Source of the DNA: Lentilactobacillus sunkii DSM 19904
GTDB lineage: Bacteria; Bacillota; Bacilli; Lactobacillales; Lactobacillaceae
Direction: 5' to 3'
Length of the DNA stretch: 56,103 bases
NCBI RefSeq assembly: GCF_001435575.1
Contig: NZ_AZEA01000016.1
Coordinates: 1-56,103 of the forward strand
Below the pieces are notes generated by a model, which searched no databases, was not told the DNA's origin, and saw only the letters and a list, made by a program, of their open reading frames with translations. Position 1 is the first letter of the stretch; each line of letters begins with the position of its first letter. This document shows positions 34,580-41,486 of this stretch, piece by piece. Made by a program: the position numbers and the translations under genes.

Positions 34580-34607
34580 GCCTAAATTATTTTGGAAACA
34601 TTAAGCT

Positions 34608-35291
34608 CTAACCCTTTTCTTCCGCCTTAATCTTCTTCCCAAAATCAGTCTCATCAAAATGATCAATCACATTCTGCAGGTCTGCTTTGGTCAAGCTGGC
34701 ACCAAACAGCTCACTGCCGGGCTCAGTCATAATCCCATCGGCAATATCATAGTGAACCACGGTGTCAAAACCCATGGTATCCACAAACTCAGCCACTTCA
34801 TCAACGGCTTCTTTGTTATCACCAGTCACAAATAGTGCTTTACGATTCTCGGCACCGGCTGGCTTGGCCTCTTCTTGAAGATTATGGTAGCCCATGTGGT
34901 TAAAGGTTTTGACGATGGTACTCTTATTGAAATACTTCTGAACCTGCTCGCTGGAAGTCGATGATGGATCCAAGACTTCTTCTCGGATGCCGTCAGTTTC
35001 CCACCAATAGTTCATCGCATCAATCACTAATTTGCCTTTGAGCAGCTTAGACTTGATATTCTTGTATCGACTCAGTGGAATCGCCAAAATAATCAAATCA
35101 CTCTTCGATACAACCCCCTGGTTCGTGGCTGGAGTCGCACCCGGCACCAGGGTTTCAATGGTCATAGCAATCTTCTCAACCGAACCTGACCCTGAAATCC
35201 GGACGTGATAGCCGGCCTTTAATGCCAGCTGGGCTAACACAATGCCCACTTTTCCGGCACCCAGGATGCCGACATTTTTAATTTCTGTCAT
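34608..35291 (-). CDS. F420-dependent-NADP-oxidoreductase-like dinucleotide-binding protein
   Basis: A 227-residue Rossmann-fold protein with GILGAGKVGIVLAQLALKAGY at the N terminus and ISGSGSVEKI at the NADP phosphate position. IILAIPLSRYKNI and the C-terminal DTMGFDTVVHYDIADG follow. It belongs to the YajO/NpdG-like family that handles NADP(H), though lactobacilli are not known to make F420. It starts 2 bases after the LLM-class flavoprotein gene, so both form an operon and may act in the same redox step. Confidence 0.82.
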   Translation of the reverse strand: MTEIKNVGILGAGKVGIVLAQLALKAGYHVRISGSGSVEKIAMTIETLVPGATPATNQGVVSKSDLIILAIPLSRYKNIKSKLLKGKLVIDAMNYWWETDGIREEVLDPSSTSSEQVQKYFNKSTIVKTFNHMGYHNLQEEAKPAGAENRKALFVTGDNKEAVDEVAEFVDTMGFDTVVHYDIADGIMTEPGSELFGASLTKADLQNVIDHFDETDFGKKIKAEEKG

Positions 35292-35293
35292 GA

Positions 35294-36346
35294 TTAGCCC
35301 TCCTCGGACAGGATTTCTTTAACGCGAGGAATCACTTTGGTTCCGTATAATTCGATCATGCGTTCACGTTGAGCTGCGGTCTGGTTACCTGCGCCGTACA
35401 CGAGGTCAAACCGGCCAAGGTTCATCAAGTTGATCGTCCGGGCCATTCTTTGAGCAACGTGTTCCGGATTGCCAACGTAGAAGGAACCTACCTTGGTCTC
35501 CCCATCGAACTGTTCACGGCTCATCGGTGCCCATCCACGGGTTAAGCCGATGCGGTCGAAATTGGCCTTGATGTTCTTCCAAGCAACTTCAACGGCTTCG
35601 TCCTCGTCGTCGGCGATAAAGCCGTGAGAGTGAACGGCAACGGGTTGAAGTGGCATGTTGTACTTTTCAGCTGCTTTTTTATACAAGTTCAAGTATGGAA
35701 CAAAGCGGTCAGCCTGCCCGCCAATGATCGCCAGGATCACTTTGTAGCCGTACTTTGCTGTTCTGATAATTGATTCAGGTGAGCCGCCAATTCCAATATA
35801 GGTCTCAATGCCGTTATAATCAGTCTTTGGATAAACGTCCTGATCCTTGAGTGACTGGGTGAATTTGCCATGCCAAGTGATCGGCTTTTCTTTGATCAAT
35901 TGACTGTACATTTCTAATTTTTCGTTGAATAAATCGTCATAGTCGGTTAAATCATAGCCAAACAGCGGGAAGGATTCCGTAAATGAGCCACGGCCAAGCA
36001 TGACTTGCGCACGGCCTTCGGATAATCCTTCGAGAGTGGCGAACCGTTCGTACACCCGAACCGGATCATCGGAACTCAACACGGTAACGGCGGTTGCCAG
36101 CTTGATGTGTTCAGTTACCGAAGCAATCGAGCCCAGTACAATTTCAGGACTTGAAACACTGTAATCGGGACGATGATGTTCACCGACACCAAAAACGTCA
36201 ACTCCCAACTTGTCGGCTAATTGGCCTTCCTTAACGATTTGACGAATTGATTGGCCGGCAGTTAAAAGCTCACCGTCCTCAGCCGAAACAATATCACCAA
36301 ACGTTTCCAGCCCAAATTGTAATTTATCTACATCAACCATGCTCAT
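35294..36346 (-). CDS. LLM class flavin-dependent oxidoreductase
   Basis: A 350-residue bacterial-luciferase-like TIM barrel. Landmarks include FGLETFGDI near the N terminus, DVFGVGEHHRPDYSVSSPEIVLG, RAQVMLGRGSFTESFPLFG, YIGIGGSPESIIRTAKYGY and FYVGNPEHVAQRM. Such enzymes use reduced FMN; the substrate is not known. GGAGGAAAAAGC precedes ATG 36346. It is first in the two-gene operon with the NADP-binding protein. Confidence 0.88.
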   Translation of the reverse strand: MSMVDVDKLQFGLETFGDIVSAEDGELLTAGQSIRQIVKEGQLADKLGVDVFGVGEHHRPDYSVSSPEIVLGSIASVTEHIKLATAVTVLSSDDPVRVYERFATLEGLSEGRAQVMLGRGSFTESFPLFGYDLTDYDDLFNEKLEMYSQLIKEKPITWHGKFTQSLKDQDVYPKTDYNGIETYIGIGGSPESIIRTAKYGYKVILAIIGGQADRFVPYLNLYKKAAEKYNMPLQPVAVHSHGFIADDEDEAVEVAWKNIKANFDRIGLTRGWAPMSREQFDGETKVGSFYVGNPEHVAQRMARTINLMNLGRFDLVYGAGNQTAAQRERMIELYGTKVIPRVKEILSEEG

Positions 36347-36451
36347 GCTTTTTCCTCCTGTCGCTTACTATTTGTAAGTATGATAATAGATTATAGTACT
36401 TGGGGGTAAAAAGCAACTAAAATGGCTAATGAAATTGCCTCAAGATGTTCC

Positions 36452-36487
36452 GTTGCAAATTTGCAGCACTGCCTGTATACTTGCAAC
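36452..36487 (+). promoter_or_regulatory. antitoxin promoter overlapped by an inverted repeat
   Basis: TTGCAA (36453-36458) and TATACT (36476-36481) are spaced by 17 bases. The inverted repeat GTTGCAA (36452-36458)/TTGCAAC (36481-36487) covers the -35 box and the end of the -10 box. A further TTGCA lies at 36461. This layout is what an autorepressing antitoxin would use. Confidence 0.6.
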
Positions 36488-36500
36488 AGGAGGTGGAGAT

Positions 36501-36770
36501 ATGAAAACACCAAATCTTGGCATTAAAAACATTAAGCCCATTTCTGAGCTGCGTTCATATAATAAACTTTTAGAGGAAGTAACACCCAATAATCCTGTCA
36601 TTCTAACTAAAAATGGCTATGGTAAGTATGCTATTGTTGATATTGACGAGTTCGAGAAGTTCGAACAAAACCAAGTGGCCAATGAGTTAATCCAGATTGT
36701 TAAACACGCACGTAACGGCTCCTTGCATTCAATAGAAGATGTAGAAAAGGAAAAAACCATCCCAAAATGA
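36501..36770 (+). CDS. Phd/YefM-like antitoxin
   Basis: An 89-residue protein with the Phd/YefM fold: IKPISELRSYNKLLEEV, NPVILTKNGYGKYAIVDIDEFEKFE, then a charged C-terminal tail. Antitoxins of this family bind their own promoter and block a RelE/YoeB or Doc toxin. ATG 36501 follows AGGAGGTGGAGAT and is preferred to the in-frame start at 36429. Its stop overlaps the next start (ATGA), but that gene encodes an S51-peptidase-like protein rather than a recognisable toxin. Confidence 0.82.
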   Translation: MKTPNLGIKNIKPISELRSYNKLLEEVTPNNPVILTKNGYGKYAIVDIDEFEKFEQNQVANELIQIVKHARNGSLHSIEDVEKEKTIPK

Positions 36771-37246
36771 TTGATCTAAAGGCTACTCTTGAAAATTTAG
36801 GCTTTGAAAATATCATTCTATTTGATGTTTTCAAAGATGATTCCAACCTGTTAAAAACAGCGAAAGCAATTATTTTAAATGGTGGTTATGAATTTATTCT
36901 ATTTGACAGTTTAAGGCAGACCGGATCAGTTGCCCTACTCAAAAAGCTGATTTTGAACGGAAAACCAGTTTATGGAATTAGTGCCGGTGCAATCGTCCTC
37001 GGTCCCGACCTGGATTTATTTACTCAACTGTATCCCGAAGATAACTTTAATAATGATTCGGACACCGCTTCAATTGATGCGACAAGTATTCGGATTTATC
37101 CACACTACGACAAACATTCGCAAGATAATCCACAGTTGGAAAGCTCAATAAAAGCATTTGAATCAAGCACCAATAGCAACGTTACACGATTAAGAAATGA
37201 CGAGGGAATTGTGATCAGGGATGGGGCAGCAAAGCTATTGGGATAG
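36767..37246 (+). CDS. short peptidase-S51/dipeptidase E-like protein
   Basis: A 159-residue protein related to the S51 (dipeptidase E/cyanophycinase) family. It has LNGGYEFILFDSLRQTGSVALLKKLI, the nucleophile S72 in GISAGAIVLG and His in IYPHYDKHSQ (H113). Usual S51 proteins run to about 200 residues. About 45 residues of the N-terminal strand-helix are missing here, so the fold may be incomplete. The ATG overlaps the antitoxin stop by 4 bases, which indicates translational coupling. It could be a remnant or a new partner. Confidence 0.65.
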   Translation: MIDLKATLENLGFENIILFDVFKDDSNLLKTAKAIILNGGYEFILFDSLRQTGSVALLKKLILNGKPVYGISAGAIVLGPDLDLFTQLYPEDNFNNDSDTASIDATSIRIYPHYDKHSQDNPQLESSIKAFESSTNSNVTRLRNDEGIVIRDGAAKLLG

Positions 37247-37355
37247 GTACTCTATATATCTGAATTAAGCATGTTTACCGTAATGAATAGCATCTGCAAA
37301 AATTATGTTTTGCCTATCGCAGTATGGCAGTCCTTATCCCATCATGAGATAAAAT

Positions 37356-37405
37356 AACGCGTTGCCAATATTTTCAAAACAGAAAATGTGTTGGTAACGC
37401 GTTTT
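37356..37405. terminator. bidirectional terminator
   Basis: AACGCGTTgCCAA (37356-37368) and TTGGtAACGCGTT (37391-37403), with inner TTTTC/GAAAA, pair strongly; T's follow on both strands. It lies between the S51-like gene and the leftward small gene. Confidence 0.85.
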
Positions 37406-37416
37406 TACATTTTTCC

Positions 37417-37620
37417 TTATCGATTTTTTAATGCTTTTTGACCAAAGTACACAATCCCAATCAAAGCCGCAACCCCAAGAATCAATTGCACCCACCAGAG
37501 AATGGTGAACATAACCGGATGACCACCAAAGAAGATCAAAATTGAGATAGCCAAACCAGAAATTGACAGCCAGAGCTGATAATCTCGAGGAATATTTTTA
37601 TTAATTCGCATCAAAATCAC
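37417..37620 (-). CDS. small two-helix membrane protein
   Basis: A 67-residue protein with a basic N terminus (MRINKNIPRDYQ) and two hydrophobic helices (about 16-32 and 36-60), ending QKALKNR. ATG 37611 (MRINKN) is an alternative start. GGGGTGATTTT lies just upstream. A strong terminator follows. The family is not recognised. Confidence 0.62.
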   Translation of the reverse strand: MILMRINKNIPRDYQLWLSISGLAISILIFFGGHPVMFTILWWVQLILGVAALIGIVYFGQKALKNR

Positions 37621-38031
37621 CCCTTATGCTGATCCAAACAGATGATCGTTTCCACACTTATATTATAAGTCGTTTGGACATAGGCGGTGTGGTGGATGAC
37701 TTCAAAATTAGCTCTAACAAGGAAAAGCGGAATTCGGTGCAACTCTTTTGTAACTATTTCAACAGATGTTTCTCTAGACTCTAGGTAGTAACGTCTAGTA
37801 TATGTATCAAGCTATGCTTAGCACATTTGTTAATATTCATTGTAAGCGGGCCGAATTAGACATAACACTTCAAACAGGAAGGCATTCTTGATATCCGATC
37901 GATATTCAATTAATTTAGACAACCATTACTCACCATGACACACAGAGAGGCCCATCAATCAATAATAAAACAATTGATTGAGGGGCTTCTTAGTATAAAT
38001 GGACATTTTTGCTTAAATATTAAATTAACAA
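37621..38031. other. gene-free interval with terminator only
   Basis: Apart from the promoter region of the 37417-37620 gene and the terminator at 37946-37990 I see no convincing gene, RNA or repeat in these 411 bases. The sequence is AT-rich, with short overlapping frames only. Confidence 0.6.
37946..37990 (-). terminator. terminator of the small membrane protein gene at 38032
   Basis: AGAgGCCCaTCAATCAAT and AATTGATTGAgGGGcTTCT pair around a short loop; the leftward gene ends 42 bases before it. Confidence 0.75.
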
Positions 38032-38235
38032 CTATATTTCGCTCCCGTTATGTTTTCTTTGCTCCCTGTATATAAATATTGTTTGGACCACAAATATGAT
38101 AAACAGTACAATGGCAACAAAGTACCAATTCAATCGGACATCTGTACTGCCTGATAGTGTCACAAAGAAGTAAATTAGGAATCCACTGCTTACCCATGAT
38201 AGAAATATGCCAAAGCTCTTTATGATTACTTGCAT
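38032..38235 (-). CDS. small membrane protein, 67 residues
   Basis: Two hydrophobic segments (about 6-26 and 35-56) with a short polar loop (SGSTDVRLNWY) and a charged C terminus (YREQRKHNGSEI) indicate a membrane hairpin. GGGAAGGGGAAACAGTC precedes ATG 38235. It lies downstream of the ABC exporter operon and could be its accessory or an immunity-type protein, but nothing specific supports that. Confidence 0.6.
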   Translation of the reverse strand: MQVIIKSFGIFLSWVSSGFLIYFFVTLSGSTDVRLNWYFVAIVLFIIFVVQTIFIYREQRKHNGSEI

Positions 38236-38373
38236 GACTGTTTCCCCTTCCCGTTAACCTTTCATCAAAGACACAGAATCCCTGAGTTTAACTAGCCTGA
38301 CTTTCAAACACTCACAGTTAATCTGAACGTTACATATCTACTGAAATATTGACAAAAATTATTTTCTGAAGGA

Positions 38374-39144
38374 TCAGACTGTTCGATGCTGGAACACAAG
38401 ATACCCTGCTCCCAGTAATAAAACAATGTAAACGAGATTTCCTGAAAATAACTGAGTCAATGTCAACCGGGTCAGATGAATTTCACTAGGAGAAAGGATT
38501 TGATCCGGATATTGTAGCATATTCAAAGGATTCCACTTTAACCACGGCCATTTAATAACTAGCTGAGCACTCATCCCAGACATTATATTAGTGACAAAAG
38601 AACCGATAATGCCAACTGAAATCGCAGCAGCGGAGTTCTTAAACAAATTACTGAGAAGTATCACAATGCTTAAGATCAACCATACAGTTAACAGGTTGGC
38701 AAGATCAACGACAATTGTACTCGTCAACACCGTATACCCATGACCTAAGTTTGCACCTAAGTCTACTTTTGGAAACAGGATAAACTTAATTAACAATGAA
38801 CTGATATTGATCCAGACAAGCCATGCAACTGAATAAACCAGAAGGGTGATCCACTTGCTAATTAAGATTTTGCCACGAGAATATTCCCGATATAGTAAAT
38901 TTTTAATCGTTCCATATTGGAATTCCATCGTGATAATCGAACTACTTGCAGCAATAAGATAGAAAACTAACAATGTTGTCGCATAGTATCCAGTTGTATA
39001 GGTTTCTTGTGGATTGAACACATCTGGATGAATCTTAGTCATTACTGCAAATCCAATCTGAATTACCATCATAACAATTAATGAAATCCATGTACTGTGC
39101 TTCTTAAATAACTTAAAAAGCTCTTGTCGAATTAAAATCATCAT
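38374..39144 (-). CDS. ABC-2 type transporter permease
   Basis: A 256-residue membrane protein with six hydrophobic segments. It starts with IRQELFKLFKKHSTWISLI and has ITMEFQYGTIKNLLYREYSRGKILISKW before the second half, a standard ABC-2 permease pattern. It starts 4 bases after the ATP-binding protein gene, so both form one exporter. This arrangement is typical of bacteriocin/antibiotic resistance or self-protection pumps; the substrate is unknown. Confidence 0.85.
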   Translation of the reverse strand: MMILIRQELFKLFKKHSTWISLIVMMVIQIGFAVMTKIHPDVFNPQETYTTGYYATTLLVFYLIAASSSIITMEFQYGTIKNLLYREYSRGKILISKWITLLVYSVAWLVWINISSLLIKFILFPKVDLGANLGHGYTVLTSTIVVDLANLLTVWLILSIVILLSNLFKNSAAAISVGIIGSFVTNIMSGMSAQLVIKWPWLKWNPLNMLQYPDQILSPSEIHLTRLTLTQLFSGNLVYIVLLLGAGYLVFQHRTV

Positions 39145-39148
39145 GACC

Positions 39149-40036
39149 CTACACCTTCTCTTCTGCCAATACTGTTAGCAACGAGTGTTCTAAGTTACCT
39201 TCATTATGCTGAAAATCGATGACTTCGATATTGTTTTCTGAAAGTAAACTTAGTATTTTAGCAACTTCATCTGATTCACTTTCAATAATTGTCAATGGTT
39301 GACTGGCAGTAACTTGATATCCTGCATTCACAACAAGACTATTTGCTGCACGGTCGTCACTGGTCTTCAAAATAATAAAGTGACTATCCTGGTTCAACAT
39401 TTCTTTCATACTTGTATGCTGGATGATTCTGCCTTTCTTTATCACGATTAAATCATCAGCCAGTTTCTCCAATTCACTCAGAATATGTGATGAAATCAAG
39501 AAAGTTGTTCCATTTTCAGCCATCTGCTTAATTAGGTCTCTCAAGTCTTTAACCGATTGCGGGTCCAAGCCATTCATTGGTTCATCCAAAATGACTAGGT
39601 CCGGCTCATTAACAAGGGCCAATGCGATACCAAGCTTTTGTTTCATCCCCAATGAATAATGGCCGGCTCGTTTCTTAATGTAAGAACTCATATGAAGCCC
39701 AGACACAACCTTTTCAACGTTAACTGTTGATGTAGCGAATAGTTTCAAATTATCCCAGCCCGTGAGAAATGGATATAAACCAGGATATTCAATCAATGCA
39801 CCAACTTGCTTCAATGGTCTATGATCTTGAAAAGAAGTATTAGTTCCGGCAACAGTGATCGTCCCTGATTGATAATCCAACAATCCCAGAATGTCCTTCA
39901 TAATCGTCGACTTTCCTGCGCCGTTTGGGCCGACCAACCCAACAATTGTTCCACTTTTAATATCAAAAGAAATGTCATTCAGAACATGTCGAGATCCAAA
40001 CGACTGGTTTAAATTACTTACAGATAAAATTTTCAT
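39149..40036 (-). CDS. ABC transporter ATP-binding protein
   Basis: A 295-residue ATPase with Walker A GPNGAGKST (about 37-45), signature YSLGMKQKLGIA, Walker B LVILDEPMNGLDP and the switch His in ISSHILSEL. The C-terminal ~85 residues form the extension common in BcrA/LanF-like exporters. It is downstream of the small membrane protein and XRE regulator genes and upstream of the permease, all tightly packed on the minus strand. Confidence 0.92.
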   Translation of the reverse strand: MKILSVSNLNQSFGSRHVLNDISFDIKSGTIVGLVGPNGAGKSTIMKDILGLLDYQSGTITVAGTNTSFQDHRPLKQVGALIEYPGLYPFLTGWDNLKLFATSTVNVEKVVSGLHMSSYIKKRAGHYSLGMKQKLGIALALVNEPDLVILDEPMNGLDPQSVKDLRDLIKQMAENGTTFLISSHILSELEKLADDLIVIKKGRIIQHTSMKEMLNQDSHFIILKTSDDRAANSLVVNAGYQVTASQPLTIIESESDEVAKILSLLSENNIEVIDFQHNEGNLEHSLLTVLAEEKV

Positions 40037-40050
40037 TGCTTTGGCCTTCT

Positions 40051-40398
40051 TTAGTTGCTTCTACGATAGACGACAAAGAGATAAATGTCCGCAGCTAACA
40101 TCCCAATTCCATATTTAAGAACCTCAAACTGTTTCAGCAAGTATTCGGTTGGAAATATACTTTCACACGCAATGACTACTACAAAACACAACATGGTTGC
40201 CCGAAGATAAATCCGATCAGTTCGCTCATCGCTCTTGCCAATCTTTTTGTAAAGATACCACCAGGCCCCCAGGGCAAATAAAACCTCAATCATAATCAAG
40301 GATAAAAATAAGTTATAGTGGTTGTAACTGGAATCCGTCCAAGTCTTCAATGGATAAAATAACCAGGCCGGAATATCAGACAGTGAATGAATTTTCAT
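40051..40398 (-). CDS. membrane protein next to XRE regulator (DUF2178/DUF3796-like)
   Basis: A 115-residue protein with three or four hydrophobic segments. A charged KKIGKSDERTDRIYLRA motif follows the first pair, as in the DUF2178-like proteins that commonly sit beside XRE regulators in Firmicutes. Its ATG overlaps the regulator stop by 4 bases (ATGA), and the ABC ATPase gene follows 14 bases on. A sensor or anti-regulator role is inferred from position only. Confidence 0.7.
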   Translation of the reverse strand: MKIHSLSDIPAWLFYPLKTWTDSSYNHYNLFLSLIMIEVLFALGAWWYLYKKIGKSDERTDRIYLRATMLCFVVVIACESIFPTEYLLKQFEVLKYGIGMLAADIYLFVVYRRSN

Positions 40399-40634
40399 TG
40401 CTCTTCGTCTCCTTTGTGATAATTAAAAATATCAGTAATTGATGCTCCAAAATAATCGGCTAATCGGAATGCCAGAATTAGTGATGGGGAGTAATTTCCT
40501 TTTTCCATAACCAATATCGTTTGTTTTGACACGCCAACCGCATCCGCCAGCTCCGACTGTGACAGATGACGTAAAACACGATACTCATATACCTTGTTAT
40601 CTATCCGATCGTTGCTATCCTTCATTCGACTCAT
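40395..40634 (-). CDS. XRE-family transcriptional regulator (YozG-like)
   Basis: A 79-residue regulator made almost entirely of a helix-turn-helix domain: YRVLRHLSQSELADAVGVSK, QTILVMEKGNYSPSL and LAFRLADYFGASITDIF. The frame is open to 40697, but ATG 40634 follows GGGGGTAAG and starts at the usual place. It heads the operon regulator-membrane protein-ATPase-permease and probably controls it. Confidence 0.88.
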   Translation of the reverse strand: MSRMKDSNDRIDNKVYEYRVLRHLSQSELADAVGVSKQTILVMEKGNYSPSLILAFRLADYFGASITDIFNYHKGDEEQ

Positions 40635-40675
40635 TGACTTACCCCCAATCTTCAAAAGCACCGGTTTCTTTTTGA

Positions 40676-40722
40676 ATTGTCTATATAGTATACCCATCTT
40701 TTCCTAAAGTAAAGTATACTTT
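40676..40722 (-). promoter_or_regulatory. promoter region with perfect 12-bp palindrome
   Basis: On the minus strand the palindrome AAAGTATACTTT (40722-40711) is followed by TATACT (40694-40689), a good -10 box. AAAGTATA occurs again at 40772-40779. The XRE regulator just downstream is the obvious candidate to bind here. Confidence 0.5.
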
Positions 40723-40777
40723 TCTTTTTGTTATGTTTTATTTGATAACATTCGAATAAGCTTTACTTTTTAAAGTA

Positions 40778-40814
40778 TAAAAAAGTGCTAATCATCAAAA
40801 AGATAATTAACACT
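40778..40814 (-). terminator. terminator of the truncated permease
   Basis: AGTGcTAATcATC (40784-40796) and GATaATTAaCACT (40802-40814) pair; TTTTTT follows on the minus strand. Confidence 0.75.
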
Positions 40815-40835
40815 CAACTCATTTAAATGAATCAC

Positions 40836-41297
40836 TCAAATACGCTTTTTCTTGAACGCATGGTACCCAATAGCAATAAACAGTCCAGCCCAAATCAGAT
40901 TTCCAATAATCAGCTCACCGTCACTTAATAGTGACTGATGAATCGTACCTGGCGTCAAGAACTGAAATGCAACATTAAACATATTTCCTGGGTACCATTT
41001 AATAATTGAAGAACCGTTGCCGACCATTCGGATTAACAAATTCGAAATAGGCGTTCCCATAAAAATAAATAGTAAACCAACTACTGCGGCAATTGAGCTT
41101 GTGCGGCTTAAACTGGCAATTAAGAACACAATTGTGATGATCAGCAAACAAGAAAATAAATTACTAAATAAAAATGTCATCAGGTCTTGCATCACTGTTT
41201 GATTATTATCATAGATGGCCCCAAATGAGTGAGTCGATCCATACGAAATATACTTAACGATGATTATGATTATTAATGATACGTGTTCATTTCTCGG
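40836..41297 (-). pseudogene. 5'-truncated ABC-2 permease remnant
   Basis: The frame codes for the last two-thirds of an ABC-2 permease: four hydrophobic segments with LIASLSRTSSIAAVVGLLFIF, then IIKWYPGNMFNVAFQF and a KKKRI end. It is open from 41297, reading YISYGSTHSFGAIYDNNQ before the first possible GTG (41195). A TGA precedes it and no start or ribosome site fits. The normal first ~100 residues are missing. It lies next to the intact ABC operon and may be the relic of a second permease gene. Confidence 0.65.
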
Positions 41298-41438
41298 TCA
41301 TTATTTGGTTTGCGGAAACCGGAAACCTATCTTGAATCCGTTGCTAAATAACATTATATCACTGGCAAGGAAGCAAAAAATGCTTGAAATAATTCAAAAC
41401 GATTTGTTCTCACACAGCTGCGAATGGAATTAAGTAAA

Positions 41439-41485
41439 ATAATAGAGTCACCATACACTGTGTAAAGTGATGATGACTCCATTAT
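41439..41485 (-). terminator. terminator of the S53 protease gene
   Basis: ATAATaGAGTC..CACT and AGTG..GACTCcATTAT pair; TTTTACTT follows on the minus strand. Confidence 0.65.
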
Positions 41486-41486
41486 G

